From assembly GCA_014879575.1 (NCBI GenBank), contig JACSRU010000108.1, forward strand, positions 24,334 through 88,333: DNA of 64,000 nucleotides, given 5' to 3'. Under the pieces are notes generated by a model. That model saw only the letters and a list, made by a program, of their open reading frames with translations. It did not search any database and was not told the DNA's origin. How positions within the stretch are numbered: position 1 is the stretch's first letter; every line of letters begins with the position of its first letter. The translations under genes and the position numbers were made by a program. Origin of the DNA: Chthoniobacterales bacterium (lineage in GTDB: Bacteria; Verrucomicrobiota; Verrucomicrobiia; Chthoniobacterales; Terrimicrobiaceae). Below, in pieces: positions 26,736-38,064 of this stretch.

Positions 26736-27977
26736 CTACTTATTGTCGAGCGTGGCCACGCCGGGTAGGGACTTGCCTTCGAGCAATTCGAGCGAGGCTC
26801 CGCCGCCCGTGGAGCAATGGCTGACCTTGTCGGCCACGAGGAATTTCTTTGCGGCCGTGGCGGTATCTCCTCCTCCGACCACTGTGATTGCGCCCTTGGC
26901 TGTGGCGGATGCCACGGCTTCGGCCATGGACTTTGTGCCCTCCGCAAAACGGTCAAATTCAAAGACCCCGGCGGGACCGTTCCAGATGATCGTCCTGGCC
27001 CGTGCGATGACATCGGCAAAGAGTGCCCGGCTTTTTGGCCCGACATCCAGCCCCATCCATCCGTCGGGGATGCCGGTCGTATCGTCGGCCGCCTGGATCT
27101 CGGCATCCGGCGCAAATTTTTCCGCACAGACAAAATCCACAGGCAGGTGGATTTGGACGCCTTTTTCCTTCGCCTTGACGAGCAGATCGCGGACGATCTT
27201 AGCGCCCTCGGGATCGAAGAGGCTGTTGCCGATGGGCATGTTCTCAAGGACATGCTTGAAGGTATAGGCCATGCCGCCGCCGATGATGATTTCGTTGGCA
27301 TTGTCGAGCAGGTTGCTAATGAGCGGGATTTTGTCGGCCACCTTTGCGCCGCCGAGAATCGCCAGCAGGGGGCGTTTCGGGTGTTCGAGGACTGCCGCAA
27401 AGGCATCCAGTTCCTTTTGCATCAGGAAACCGGCCACCTTGTTCGGGAGGGCCACGCCGACGACCGAAGAGTGCGCCCGATGCGCGGTGCCGAAGGCGTC
27501 ACTCACAAAGACATCCCCCAGCTTCGTCAGGCTCGCGCGGAATGCGGCCACTTTGGCAGGATCCGCCTTTGTGGAGGTGCCCTCCTCGTTCTTCCGCTTC
27601 CCTTCCTCCTCGATGTGGAAGCGCAGGTTCTCGAGCAGGATGACTTCGCCCGGCTGAATCGCCGCACAGGCGGTCTCGACCTCGAGGCCCACGCAATCCG
27701 GCAGAAATTTGACCGGCCTTCCGAGAAGTTCGGAGAGCTTCTCCGCCACCGGCTTAAGCGAAAATTTTTCCACGCGGGAGCCATTGGGTCGGCCCAGGTG
27801 GCTCATCAGAATCACCGAAGCTCCCTGGTCGAGGGCATACTGGATGGTTGGCAGGGCGGCGGTGATGCGTTGCGGATTGGTGATTGCGCCGGTGGCTTTG
27901 TCCTGCGGGACATTGAAGTCCACGCGCATGAGGACACGTTTCTTGGCGAGCGGGATGTCAGTGATGGATTTTTTCAT
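26736..27977 (-). CDS. pgk: Phosphoglycerate kinase
   Basis: Glycolytic enzyme transferring phosphate from 1,3-bisphosphoglycerate to [27 protein letters not shown] and the C-terminal nucleotide motif [14 protein letters not shown] are conserved, and the 413-aa length is slightly above the usual ~395 because of a small insertion ([16 protein letters not shown]). It follows gap on the minus strand, separated by a strong hairpin with a seven-T run, so its level may be set below that of gap. Confidence 0.97.
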   Translation of the reverse strand: MKKSITDIPLAKKRVLMRVDFNVPQDKATGAITNPQRITAALPTIQYALDQGASVILMSHLGRPNGSRVEKFSLKPVAEKLSELLGRPVKFLPDCVGLEVETACAAIQPGEVILLENLRFHIEEEGKRKNEEGTSTKADPAKVAAFRASLTKLGDVFVSDAFGTAHRAHSSVVGVALPNKVAGFLMQKELDAFAAVLEHPKRPLLAILGGAKVADKIPLISNLLDNANEIIIGGGMAYTFKHVLENMPIGNSLFDPEGAKIVRDLLVKAKEKGVQIHLPVDFVCAEKFAPDAEIQAADDTTGIPDGWMGLDVGPKSRALFADVIARARTIIWNGPAGVFEFDRFAEGTKSMAEAVASATAKGAITVVGGGDTATAAKKFLVADKVSHCSTGGGASLELLEGKSLPGVATLDNK

Positions 27978-27985
27978 GGGTGCTT

Positions 27986-28043
27986 AAAAAAACCCGCCGG
28001 AACGTGGCCGGATCCTTGCGGGATCCCGCGACATCCGGCGGGT
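27986..28043 (-). terminator. Intercistronic terminator/attenuator between gap and pgk
   Basis: On the minus strand ACCCGCCGGA pairs with TCCGGCGGGT across a loop that itself can fold (GGATCCCGCAAGGATCC), and the stem is followed directly by TTTTTTT. This is a textbook intrinsic terminator, placed 31 bp after the gap stop and ending about 8 bp before the pgk ATG. Confidence 0.88.
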
Positions 28044-28074
28044 GGTGAGTCATCGCGGTTGTGTCAACCGTTCG

Positions 28075-29082
<1,008 letters not shown>

Positions 29083-29112
29083 TTATTGGTTATGTCCGGT
29101 GGGAGCCATTTC

Positions 29113-29141
29113 ATTAAAGAATCCCCCTCGCCGAGCGTCAA
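29113..29141 (-). promoter_or_regulatory. Sigma70-type promoter of gap
   Basis: Read on the minus strand: TTGACG, 17 bp, TTTAAT. The -35 matches five of six and the -10 four of six consensus bases with ideal spacing. The predicted transcript starts about 33 nt upstream of the gap ATG. This is the best promoter match noticed in the window. Confidence 0.65.
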
Positions 29142-29165
29142 TCCGCAATCACAAGGAATCTTGAG

Positions 29166-30161
29166 CTAGAGCAAACAAGCGGCATCCAGGGCGGCGAGTT
29201 CCTCCGGGGAAAAGGCGGTGTTTTTCAGGGCGCCAACATTTTCATCAATCTGGGCGGGGCGGCTGGCACCGATGAGAACTGTCGTCACGGACGGGCGCGA
29301 CAAAGCCCACGCCAGAGCAAGCTGGGCAAGCGACTGGCCCCGGGTTTCCGCGATCGCGGCGAGAGCGCGCACCTTCCGAAGCGTGTCTTCGGTGATGCGG
29401 TCGGCCTTCAAAAATCCATGCGGTTTGCTGGCTCGCGAGCCTTCTTCGATTCCATGCAGGTAGCGATTGGTGAGAAGCCCCTGAGCCAGGGGGCAGAAGG
29501 CAATGCACCCGACCCCGGCGTCCATCAACACCTGGGAGAGTCCACTGGTCTCGACCCGTCGGTCGATCAGATTATACGCAGGCTGGTGGATCAGCAGGGG
29601 GACGCCAGCGGCGGAGAGCAAGTCTGCGGCGCGCCGGGTGAGTTCCGGCGGATAGTTTGAAACCCCCGCGTAAAGTGCCTTCCCGGAGCGCACGGCCTGC
29701 ACGAGGGCGCCGACGGTTTCCTCAAGCGGAGTCTCGGCATCCGGGCGGTGACTGTAGAAAATGTCCACGAAGTCGAGCTGCATCCGCCGAAGGCTTTGAT
29801 CGAGGCTCGAGAGAAGGGATTTCCGCGAGCCACCGTCCCCATACGGTCCCGCCCACATGCGATAGCCAGCCTTCGTGGACACGATCAGTTCGTCGCGGTG
29901 ACAGGAGAGGTCCGAGCGCAGGATGCGCCCAAACGTCTCCTCCGCGCTCCCCGGAGGCGGGCCATAATTATTTGCCAGATCGAAATGCGTGATGCCCAGA
30001 TCGAAGGCCCGGAGAATCATGGCCCGGCTGGTCTCGTGAACATCCACGCCCCCGAAGTTGTGCCAGAGTCCGAGCGAAATCGCGGGGAGGCGCACTCCGC
30101 TGTGCCCGCAACGCCGGTAGTCCATGTGATCATAGCGCGAGGTGGACGCAGTGTGGCTCAT
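29166..30161 (-). CDS. Aldo/keto reductase (YghZ/GprA L-glyceraldehyde-3-phosphate reductase-like)
   Basis: NADPH-dependent reductase with the (beta/alpha)8 AKR fold. Motifs: ISLGLWHNFGG, HFDLANNYGPPPGSAEE (Asp and catalytic Tyr), IVSTKAGYRMWAGPYGDGGS (catalytic Lys), FYSHRPD (His), and VTTVLIGASRPAQIDEN for cofactor binding. The GPYGDGGSRKSL motif is characteristic of the YghZ group, which detoxifies L-glyceraldehyde-3-phosphate and methylglyoxal; its location beside gap and pgk fits. 331 aa from the first ATG; starts 12 codons later (MDYRRCG) are also plausible. Same strand as gap, 92 bp upstream. Confidence 0.88.
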   Translation of the reverse strand: MSHTASTSRYDHMDYRRCGHSGVRLPAISLGLWHNFGGVDVHETSRAMILRAFDLGITHFDLANNYGPPPGSAEETFGRILRSDLSCHRDELIVSTKAGYRMWAGPYGDGGSRKSLLSSLDQSLRRMQLDFVDIFYSHRPDAETPLEETVGALVQAVRSGKALYAGVSNYPPELTRRAADLLSAAGVPLLIHQPAYNLIDRRVETSGLSQVLMDAGVGCIAFCPLAQGLLTNRYLHGIEEGSRASKPHGFLKADRITEDTLRKVRALAAIAETRGQSLAQLALAWALSRPSVTTVLIGASRPAQIDENVGALKNTAFSPEELAALDAACLL

Positions 30162-30297
30162 TAGGCAAAAATTCCTTCAATCCTCGAAAAGCGCAAGTCC
30201 CGTTCGAAGGCGGGGGGCAAAATCCTCCGCCCGGCAATCGGTTCATGTCGCGGTTGTCAGCCGACAGAGTTTGTGCCTACGCTCCCGCATTCTTCCC

Positions 30298-31725
30298 ATG
30301 AAAAAAATCCTGTTGGCCCTGGTGATTTTCCTTCCCGCGCTTTCCGCTCAATTCGTCGGTGAGGTGCCGGGCGATGACAACGGTGCCGGGCACTCCCGGT
30401 TTTGGACGTATTACAATCCGCATCCTTCGAGCTTTATCGGCTCGCGCGAATGGTGGGAAGGGACCACCCTCTCCGGAGACTGGTGGGGAATCCGCAATTA
30501 CTTCGACGATTCCGGCTTCGAAGTTTCGGCCAGCTATACGAACAACATCGCCGGAAATCCCGTGGGGGGAAAAAGTGCCGGATTCACCTACACGGACAAC
30601 GTCAGTTTTGGCGTCCAATTCAACTTCGAGGAACTGGCCGGATGGAAGGGGCTTACCCTGACTCTCAGCGGACTGAATCGCGCCGGTTCCAGCCTCTCGC
30701 AGAATGCCATTGGCAATCAGTTCACCGTCCAGCAGGTCTATGGCGGGCAGACGGCGATGTTCTACGCTCTCTTCTTCGAGCAACGCTTGCTCGACGAAAA
30801 AATCAGCCTCAAGGCCGGGCGGTTCTCGACGGGTGATGATTTTGCCTCATCGCCCATTTACTGGCTCTACATGAACAACGGGATTGATGGCAATCCGCAG
30901 GCACTTCCTGTGAACACCCAGTTCTCGGCCTATCCCTGGGCGGTTTGGGCGGCCCGCCTGCGCGTGGAGCCGACTCCGGAGACCCACGTCATGCTCGGTG
31001 CCTACCAGGTCTCGACGCGTGTTTTTGACCGGGACTACCACGGGATGGACTGGAGTATCCGGGCCAATGACGGAGTCCTCCTGATCAGCCAGGTGGGATG
31101 GACGCCGGAATTTTTCAAGCGGGCGGTGGAAAAGTCTGCTGCGTCGGACGGCAAATCCGCCCTTTCGACAAGGGCGCGTTCCGAAGGGAAATCCTTCAAA
31201 GCGATCTCCCCCGAGACCGAAATGAGGGGACTCCCCGGGCACTATTGGGTCGGCGTGTATTATTCGCCCTGGCAATTCGCCCAGTTCGGAACCACCGAAA
31301 CCGCCTCGCATTCCTACGGATTCTACTGGCATGCGGACCAGATGGTCTGGCAGGAGGCGCCGGGGAGCGATGAAGGCCTGACCCTCTGGTCGGCGTTCGT
31401 GCTCTCCCCCCAACAAAACATTGCCAAGCTCCCGTTCCAGGCCAATGCCGGCATCGTTTACAAGGGACTGCTTCCGGGGCGCACCCAGGATGAGACGCTC
31501 TTCGGACTGGCTTATGGAAAATTCAGCCGGAACTACGCCCGGACGGTCGAGGCCGCAGGAAATGGCTACCCCCAATACGAAATGGCTCTGGAGTGGGGTT
31601 ACCGCATCAACTTCACAAAATTCGCCTACATCCAGCCCGACCTGCAGTGGGTCATCAATCCGGGCGGCACAGGCCGGATCCCCAATGCCCTCGTGCTCGG
31701 CGCCCAAATGAGCGTGACATTTTGA
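30298..31725 (+). CDS. OprB-family carbohydrate-selective porin
   Basis: Outer membrane beta-barrel for passive sugar uptake. A short signal peptide (MKKILLALVIFLPALSAQ) precedes the family start SGDWWGIRNYFDDSGFEVSASYTNNI, and alternating aromatic strands run to the C-terminus, which ends in LVLGAQMSVTF, a proper terminal Phe for BAM-dependent insertion. Length 475 aa is typical. The track ORF adds 52 doubtful residues. The stop codon overlaps a TTG that begins the next gene (TTGA), so a secreted nuclease-like protein is probably cotranslated. Confidence 0.9.
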   Translation: MKKILLALVIFLPALSAQFVGEVPGDDNGAGHSRFWTYYNPHPSSFIGSREWWEGTTLSGDWWGIRNYFDDSGFEVSASYTNNIAGNPVGGKSAGFTYTDNVSFGVQFNFEELAGWKGLTLTLSGLNRAGSSLSQNAIGNQFTVQQVYGGQTAMFYALFFEQRLLDEKISLKAGRFSTGDDFASSPIYWLYMNNGIDGNPQALPVNTQFSAYPWAVWAARLRVEPTPETHVMLGAYQVSTRVFDRDYHGMDWSIRANDGVLLISQVGWTPEFFKRAVEKSAASDGKSALSTRARSEGKSFKAISPETEMRGLPGHYWVGVYYSPWQFAQFGTTETASHSYGFYWHADQMVWQEAPGSDEGLTLWSAFVLSPQQNIAKLPFQANAGIVYKGLLPGRTQDETLFGLAYGKFSRNYARTVEAAGNGYPQYEMALEWGYRINFTKFAYIQPDLQWVINPGGTGRIPNALVLGAQMSVTF

Positions 31726-32480
31726 GCCGTCCCCCGCGCATCTTCCGCACCCCCTGGCGGATCTGCCTGTTGGCATTCCTATCCGTGCTTGCCGGCACAG
31801 GCATTGGCCGCTGCGGGGATCTGTCCAAGGATACGAATGAACTGATCTCGTGGCTGCTGAAGGACGGACGGGAGATGAAGGAGATTCCCTTTCCGGTCGT
31901 GCTCGCCGCCGTGACGGGCCGGAAAGTCATCCCCATCGAGCCGGAGGCCGACAAAGTCCTGCTCGAGCGTCTGGCCGGGGTTCTCAACAAGGTTCTGGCC
32001 GACCTGAACGATCCCGCCCGGGAAATCCACCGGGCAGGCCGGATCAATGAAGCCAGCCGGTTCATCGAGGACCAACTCCGCCAGGAGCTGAATCGCCAGC
32101 CCGGCTGGAAGTGCTCGATTCCGAAAACGAACGCCGGAGAGGAACAACGCAGCGGGTATCCGGATCTCCAACTCGAATTGGAAAATGGCGATGTCGTCTT
32201 CCTGGATCCGAAGCTCCATGAGGAAAACTCGCGCACCAGCACGCTGAGAACCTTCTACTACGAACCAAAAATCACGACAAACAAGGTCCACAGGGACGCC
32301 CGCCACATGTTGGTGGCGATCCGGCACAATGGAAAAACGGGCGCGGATCTCCGCCTGTTGGGATGGGAACTTGTGGACGTTTCGCGGATTTGCGTGAAAC
32401 TCAAGGCGGAATTCCAGGCCTCCAATAACGACATGTATCAGAAGGAAAACGTCGTCGCCGAAGGCGGCACCAACCCCTGA
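31722..32480 (+). CDS. Predicted exported PD-(D/E)XK-fold protein of unknown function
   Basis: From the TTG at 31722 the 252-aa product begins with a basic N-terminus and a hydrophobic stretch RICLLAFLSVLAGTGIG, which looks like a signal peptide (or a membrane anchor). A helical middle region follows. Residues about 144-165 read SGYPDLQLELENGDVVFLDP and continue K, giving P147-D148 and D162-P163-K164, a good match to the PD-(D/E)XK nuclease core, with a glutamate-bearing helix upstream (ASRFIEDQLRQELN). The closing part HMLVAIRHNGKTGADLRLLGWELVD fits the following strands of that fold. I do not recognise a named family. The track start lies in the porin gene in another frame and is rejected. 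Confidence 0.6.
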   Translation: MSRPPRIFRTPWRICLLAFLSVLAGTGIGRCGDLSKDTNELISWLLKDGREMKEIPFPVVLAAVTGRKVIPIEPEADKVLLERLAGVLNKVLADLNDPAREIHRAGRINEASRFIEDQLRQELNRQPGWKCSIPKTNAGEEQRSGYPDLQLELENGDVVFLDPKLHEENSRTSTLRTFYYEPKITTNKVHRDARHMLVAIRHNGKTGADLRLLGWELVDVSRICVKLKAEFQASNNDMYQKENVVAEGGTNP

Positions 32481-32546
32481 CCCGCAAAATTTTCCCATTT
32501 TACTTTTTCAGGAATCCGCCTTTGATGCACAGTTCGCCTGTTCATC

Positions 32547-35531
32547 ATGTTCAACTGGATTCTCAAGAAAATCATCGGCTCAAAGAACCAGCGGGAAATC
32601 CGTCGGTTACAGCCCGTTATTCGGCAAATCAACGAAATCGAGGCCGGCTTCCAAGGGCTGTCGGACGAAGGCTACCGGGCCAAAACGCAGGAGTGGAAGG
32701 ATCGCCTCTCAAAAATCGAGGATTCGCCAACGCTGAAGGCGGAGCTTGAGGCGTTGCTTCCCGAGGCCTTTGCCCTGGTGAAAAGTGCCGCGCGGCGTCT
32801 CGTGGGCCGCGACATCACCGTTTGCGACCAGCCTCTCAAATGGAACATGGTTCACTTCGACGTTCAGTTGATCGGCGGGATGATCCTGCACCGCGGGCGC
32901 ATCGCGGAAATGGCGACCGGCGAGGGGAAAACCCTGGTTGCCACGCTGGCCGTTTATCTCAATGCCCTGAGCGGGCGGGGGGTCCACGTCGTGACCGTGA
33001 ACGACTATCTGGCCAAGCGCGATGCCGAGTGGATGGGTCAGCTCTACGGTTTTCTTGGGCTCACGGTGGGGATCATCCAGAACGACCAGCCGCCCGAGCA
33101 CCGGCGCGCCCAATACCAGTGCGACATCACCTACGGGACCAATAGCGAGTTCGGTTTCGACTACCTCCGCGACAACGGCATGGCCACCAGCCGGGAACAA
33201 CAGGTGCAGCGGGGCCACTTTTTTGCCATCGTGGACGAAGTGGATTCCATCCTCATTGACGAGGCGCGAACCCCGCTGATCATCAGCGGACCCGCGACGA
33301 TCTCCACCCACCAATACGACCGGTTCAAGCCCCTCATCGAACAACTCGTCCGCAAGCAGACCATGCTCTGCAACCGGCTCGCCACCGAGGCCAGAGAGTC
33401 GCTCGAAGCCGGCCACCGTGAGGAGGCCGGTCGCACGCTCTTCAAGCTCAAGCTCGGCCAGCCCCGCAACAAGGCCCTGCTCCGCATCATGGAAGATCCC
33501 GACATGCGCAAGGTCATGGACAAGGCCGAACTCGAATTTTACAAGGACACCGACGGCAAGGCCGCCCTTGTCGCGCTCAAGGAGGAATTGTTTTTCACCA
33601 TCGAGGAACGCCAGCACGATGCCGACCTTACGGAACTCGGGCGCGGGTATCTGAACCCGGACGATCCAAATGCGTTCGTGCTACCGGATCTCCTCACGGA
33701 GTTTGCCGACATCGAGAATGATCCCGCGCTGGATGCCGCCGGCAAGGCCCGGAAAAAGGGCGAGCGCCAGCAGCATTGCGATGCCCAGGCCGAGCGGATC
33801 CATAATATTTCGCAACTGCTCAAGGCCTATTGCCTCTACGAAAAAGATGTCGAGTATGTGGTGGAGGAAAACAAGGTGGTGATCGTGGACACCTTCACCG
33901 GACGCAAAATGCCCGGACGCCGCTGGAGCGATGGCCTGCACCAGGCGGTCGAGGCAAAGGAGGGCGTCCAGATCGACCGCGAGACCCAGACGCTCGCGAC
34001 GATCACCATCCAGAACTATTTCCGCCTCTACGAAAAACTTGCCGGCATGACCGGCACGGCCGAGACCGAGGTCAACGAATTCCACGACATCTATCAACTC
34101 GACGTGAACGTCATCCCCACGAACCGGAAAGTCGCCCGCGTGGATGAAAACGACCGGATCTTCAAAACCCGCCGCGAAAAATACAACGCCTCCATCGAGG
34201 CGATTCGCGAAGCCCACGGGCGGGGGCAGCCGGTCCTCGTCGGCACGGCGAGCGTCGAATCCAGCGAGTTGCTCAGCCGCATGCTGAAGCTGCAGAAAAT
34301 CCCGCATACCGTCCTCAATGCGAAATACCACATGCAGGAGGCCGAGATTGTCACGCGGGCGGGCCTTCGCGGCGCCGTCACCATTTCCACGAACATGGCC
34401 GGACGCGGCACCGACATCAAACTCGGCGAGGGAGTTGGCGAGTTGGGCGGCCTCTATGTCATCGGAACCGAACGCCACGAATCCCGCCGCATTGACCGGC
34501 AGCTTCGCGGACGCTGTGCCCGCCAGGGAGATCCCGGACGCTCGCGGTTCTATGTGAGCTTCGAGGATGACCTGATGCGGAATTTTGGCGCGAGCGACCG
34601 CATGACAAAGATCATGGAAACTTTTGGCCTCAAGGAGGGCGAGGAACTCGAGCATCCGTGGCTGAACAAAAGCGTGGAAACCGCGCAGAAACGGGTCGAG
34701 CAACGGAACTACCAAATGCGGCGGCGCACGCTCGAGTTCGACGATGTGATGAACCAGCAGCGCGAGGTCGTTTACGGCTACCGCAACGAGGTCATGGATT
34801 CGGAAAACCCCCGGCAGTTGATCCAGGAAGTGATCACCGAGGTGGTTCCGAAGAAGGTCGCCGATTTTCTTGAGGCACCGGAGGGCGAGGAGCCCGACGC
34901 GGACGGTCTCCTCCAGTGGTTGAATTCGACATTTCCCCTGGGCCTCAGCCGTGAGAAAGCCGCGCTGGACACCCGCTCGGTCGAGGAAAACGGCCAGTTC
35001 CTCATGCAGACGATCCGCGATGCCTACACGCGCAAGGCCGAGCTGGAGAATCCGGATGCCCTGCGAGGCCTGGAGCGTTACATCATTCTCAATGCCGTGG
35101 ACCGGCTCTGGCAGGAACACCTCTACGCGATGGACGGCCTCCGCGAGGCGGTTTACCTCCGCGCCTTTGGCCAGAAGGATCCCCTCGTCGAGTATAAAAA
35201 TGACGCCTACGGAATGTTCGTCGAACTGATGGAAAACATCCGGCTGGAAGTCCTGAACAATCTCTTCCGCAGCACGACAAATCTCCAGGCCTTTGAGCAG
35301 CTGCTCGCCAGCCTGCCGCAAAATCTCCTGCGTGCGGATCCTGCGGGACGCGCCCGTCCGGCGGGTGCTCCCTCTGCGGGGAGCATCGAGGGAGGGCTGT
35401 CGGAAGATGCCCCGGACGTCCCAAAATTGGAACTGCCCATCCGCCGCGAGTTGCCGAAGGTCGGACGGAACGATCCGTGTCCGTGCGGAAGCGGCAAGAA
35501 ATTCAAATCCTGCTGCGGACGCAACGCCTGA
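32547..35531 (+). CDS. secA: Preprotein translocase ATPase SecA
   Basis: Motor that drives unfolded preproteins through SecYEG. Walker [18 protein letters not shown], the [19 protein letters not shown] motif, and [19 protein letters not shown] are intact, as are the [15 protein letters not shown] and [16 protein letters not shown] helicase motifs. At 994 aa it is longer than the ~900 aa enterobacterial protein, with insertions around residues 290-420 typical of PVC-group SecA. The C-terminal zinc SEC-C motif [15 protein letters not shown] is present. It is monocistronic by spacing (66 bp after the upstream gene). Confidence 0.97.
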   Translation: MFNWILKKIIGSKNQREIRRLQPVIRQINEIEAGFQGLSDEGYRAKTQEWKDRLSKIEDSPTLKAELEALLPEAFALVKSAARRLVGRDITVCDQPLKWNMVHFDVQLIGGMILHRGRIAEMATGEGKTLVATLAVYLNALSGRGVHVVTVNDYLAKRDAEWMGQLYGFLGLTVGIIQNDQPPEHRRAQYQCDITYGTNSEFGFDYLRDNGMATSREQQVQRGHFFAIVDEVDSILIDEARTPLIISGPATISTHQYDRFKPLIEQLVRKQTMLCNRLATEARESLEAGHREEAGRTLFKLKLGQPRNKALLRIMEDPDMRKVMDKAELEFYKDTDGKAALVALKEELFFTIEERQHDADLTELGRGYLNPDDPNAFVLPDLLTEFADIENDPALDAAGKARKKGERQQHCDAQAERIHNISQLLKAYCLYEKDVEYVVEENKVVIVDTFTGRKMPGRRWSDGLHQAVEAKEGVQIDRETQTLATITIQNYFRLYEKLAGMTGTAETEVNEFHDIYQLDVNVIPTNRKVARVDENDRIFKTRREKYNASIEAIREAHGRGQPVLVGTASVESSELLSRMLKLQKIPHTVLNAKYHMQEAEIVTRAGLRGAVTISTNMAGRGTDIKLGEGVGELGGLYVIGTERHESRRIDRQLRGRCARQGDPGRSRFYVSFEDDLMRNFGASDRMTKIMETFGLKEGEELEHPWLNKSVETAQKRVEQRNYQMRRRTLEFDDVMNQQREVVYGYRNEVMDSENPRQLIQEVITEVVPKKVADFLEAPEGEEPDADGLLQWLNSTFPLGLSREKAALDTRSVEENGQFLMQTIRDAYTRKAELENPDALRGLERYIILNAVDRLWQEHLYAMDGLREAVYLRAFGQKDPLVEYKNDAYGMFVELMENIRLEVLNNLFRSTTNLQAFEQLLASLPQNLLRADPAGRARPAGAPSAGSIEGGLSEDAPDVPKLELPIRRELPKVGRNDPCPCGSGKKFKSCCGRNA

Positions 35532-35588
35532 TCCGTTGACGGCGCGGGCAGCGAATGCCGCGGCCACAGGGTCCGTGCGGACGGGCGT

Positions 35589-36854
35589 TCAGCGAACCTG
35601 GCCGGTTCCGCGGATGAGATATTTGTAGGAGGTGAGTTCCTCGAGGCCCATCGGCCCGCGGGCGTGGAGTTTGTCGGTGCTGATCCCGATCTCCGCGCCG
35701 AACCCAAACTCCCCGCCATCGGTGAACCGGGTCGAGGCGTTCCAATAGACCGTCGCGGAATCCACTTCGCGCAGAAACTGAGCGGCGACATCTGCGTCTT
35801 CCGTGACAATTGCGTCGCTGTGATGCGACCCGTAGGTTTCCATGTGGGCCACCGCCTCCTCCAGGCTCCCAACGACGCGCACCGAAAGGATGAGATCGAG
35901 GTATTCCGTGCGCCAGGAGGTTTCGTCCGCTGGACCGAGGGGTTCGTAGCCGAGGTCCGCAAGAAGCTGGAAGGCTTCGGGATCGGCCCGCATCTCGACG
36001 GGATATTTTTGAAAGGCGGGGGCGACCCTGGCCAGGAAGGCGGGGGCGATTTCGCGGTGGACAAGCAGGGTTTCCATGGCGTTGCAGACTCCGGGCCGCT
36101 GGCATTTTGCGTTGAGCGCGATGTCGAGTGCCATGTCGAGATTGGCCCTTTTGTCCACATAGACGTGGCAAACCCCGTGGTAATGTTTGATGACCGGCAT
36201 CCGGGCATGCGAAACGACATTCTCGATGAGCGAGTGCCCGCCGCGGGGGATGATCACATCCAAAAACTCATCCATCTGGGCCAGAATCCGCACGGCTTCG
36301 CGATCCGTGGTGGGAACGAGTTGGACGGAATGTTCCGGCAACCCGGCTTTCGCACCGCCGGTCTGAAGGGCGGAGGCGATGGCGAGATTCGAGGAAATGG
36401 CCTCGGAGCCTCCGCGCAGGATAACGGCGTTTCCGGTCTTGAGGCATAGAACCGCCGCGTCGCTTGTCACGTTCGGGCGCGACTCGTAGATGATCCCGAT
36501 AACGCCGATCGGAGTCCGGATTTTCGTGATTTGAATTCCGCTTGGCTGGGTCCACTCGCGGAGGATTTCTCCCACAGGATCTTTCAGGTCCGCCACCTGG
36601 CGGATTCCCTTCGCCATCCCGGCGATGCGTTCGGGAGTCAGGCGCAAGCGGTCAATGGCCGCCTTGTTCAGCCCCTCCGCACGGGCTACATCCTGCGCGT
36701 TGGCGCGGAGGAGGGCGTCCGTTTCGGCGACCAGCCCGCTCGCCATGGCCTGCAGGATTTCGGATTTTTTGGCGGAGGAAAGTTTTGCCAGCTCGCGCGA
36801 AGCGGCGCGTGCCCGGACTCCGATTTCCAGGATTGAGGATTCAAGGGCTTTCAT
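35589..36854 (-). CDS. proA: Gamma-glutamyl phosphate reductase
   Basis: Second step of proline synthesis from glutamate. Motifs: PIGVIGIIYESRPNVTSDAA, LKTGNAVILRGGSEA, the catalytic-Cys segment PGVCNAMETLLVH (about residue 250) and MGLEELTSYKYLIRG at the C-terminus. The 421-aa length fits. The start at 36854 overlaps the stop of alanine dehydrogenase (ATGA). ProB is not in the window. Confidence 0.95.
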   Translation of the reverse strand: MKALESSILEIGVRARAASRELAKLSSAKKSEILQAMASGLVAETDALLRANAQDVARAEGLNKAAIDRLRLTPERIAGMAKGIRQVADLKDPVGEILREWTQPSGIQITKIRTPIGVIGIIYESRPNVTSDAAVLCLKTGNAVILRGGSEAISSNLAIASALQTGGAKAGLPEHSVQLVPTTDREAVRILAQMDEFLDVIIPRGGHSLIENVVSHARMPVIKHYHGVCHVYVDKRANLDMALDIALNAKCQRPGVCNAMETLLVHREIAPAFLARVAPAFQKYPVEMRADPEAFQLLADLGYEPLGPADETSWRTEYLDLILSVRVVGSLEEAVAHMETYGSHHSDAIVTEDADVAAQFLREVDSATVYWNASTRFTDGGEFGFGAEIGISTDKLHARGPMGLEELTSYKYLIRGTGQVR

Positions 36855-37951
36855 TCGGTAAAAGGGACATGGGGCAGGCCATGTGCGTCGGCGACAGCTT
36901 TGCAGGTGACTTTTCCGGCGATGATGTTGAGTCCGCCGGCAAGTCCCGGTTGGCGGAGAAGGGCTTCCCGCAGCGGAAAATCGGCAAGGGTTTCGATGTA
37001 GCGGTTGGTGACATTCGTCAGGGCCTGGGTCGCGGTGCGGGCATAGGCACCCGGCATGTTGGCGACACAGTAGTGCGTGATCCCTTCCTCCACAAATGTC
37101 GGATCGTGGTGGGTGGTCGGACGCGAGGTCTCCACGCACCCGCCCTGGTCGATCGCGATGTCCACAAGCACGCTGCCGGGCTTCATCAGGCGCAGCATCC
37201 CGCGGGAAATGAGCTTGGGAGCTTTTGCCCCGGGGACCAGCACGGCGCCGATCAGCAAATCCACCCCCGGCAGGAGTTCCAGGATGCTGGCTTCGCTGGA
37301 ATAAAGCGTGTGGGCGGAATGCATCGTGATATCCAAAAACCGCATGCGTTCCAGGTCCACCTCAAGGATGGTCACGTCGGCGCCAAGCCCCGTGGCCATG
37401 CGGGCGGCATTCACTCCGGCGGTTCCGCCGCCGATGACCATGACTTTCCCGGGGAGAACACCGGGAACCCCGCCGAGAAGAACGCCTTTGCCCCCGTTGT
37501 TTTTCGCCAAAAAATATCCGCCGACGAGGACGGACATCCGGCCCGCGATTTCGCTCATGGGTTCCAGGAGCGGCAGGCGGTGGTTCACCTCGACCGTCTC
37601 GTAGGCGATACAGGTGGCGCCGGTGCCGATCAGGGCTTCCGTCAGACTTCGGTTTGCGGCCAGGTGCAGGTAGGTAAAAAGGATCTGATCTTTCCGGAGC
37701 AGCCCATATTCCGAAGGGAGAGGCTCCTTGACTTTCACGATCATGTCCGCCCGCTCAAAAATCTCTTCGTGCCGCTCCAGCACCTCCACCCCGGCAACCC
37801 GGTAGTCCTCGTCGCCGAATCCGATTCCGGCTCCCGCCCGGCTCTCGACAATGACTTTGTGACCGCGCTTGACGAGTTGATAAGCGGCCGACGGCAACAG
37901 GGCCACCCGGTATTCCTGTTCTTTGATTTCCCTGGGAACGCCAATGATCAT
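36851..37951 (-). CDS. ald: Alanine dehydrogenase
   Basis: Interconverts alanine and pyruvate plus ammonia with NAD. MIIGVPREIKEQEYRVAL begins the protein; the substrate Lys in IVKVKEPLPSEY, His in FTYLHLAANR, the NAD loop VMVIGGGTAGVNAARMA and the catalytic Asp in VDIAIDQGGC follow. 366 aa; the track ORF begins six codons earlier. It overlaps proA, an uncommon partner, implying joint control of amino-acid nitrogen use or redox. Confidence 0.95.
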   Translation of the reverse strand: MIIGVPREIKEQEYRVALLPSAAYQLVKRGHKVIVESRAGAGIGFGDEDYRVAGVEVLERHEEIFERADMIVKVKEPLPSEYGLLRKDQILFTYLHLAANRSLTEALIGTGATCIAYETVEVNHRLPLLEPMSEIAGRMSVLVGGYFLAKNNGGKGVLLGGVPGVLPGKVMVIGGGTAGVNAARMATGLGADVTILEVDLERMRFLDITMHSAHTLYSSEASILELLPGVDLLIGAVLVPGAKAPKLISRGMLRLMKPGSVLVDIAIDQGGCVETSRPTTHHDPTFVEEGITHYCVANMPGAYARTATQALTNVTNRYIETLADFPLREALLRQPGLAGGLNIIAGKVTCKAVADAHGLPHVPFTE

Positions 37952-38064
37952 TGGGCGACTATTGCGCATGGACCCCGCTCCCGCAAGAATACGGTTATTT
38001 TGTCGTTGCCCACCCCATGCATTGGTTGGACATGCGGGCGGGAAATGGGTTATATGTCCGGGCC

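Noticed and set aside
33681-35567. 628-aa minus-strand ORF
   Set aside because: Lies wholly antisense to secA; composition is a shadow of its codon bias and no protein family is visible.
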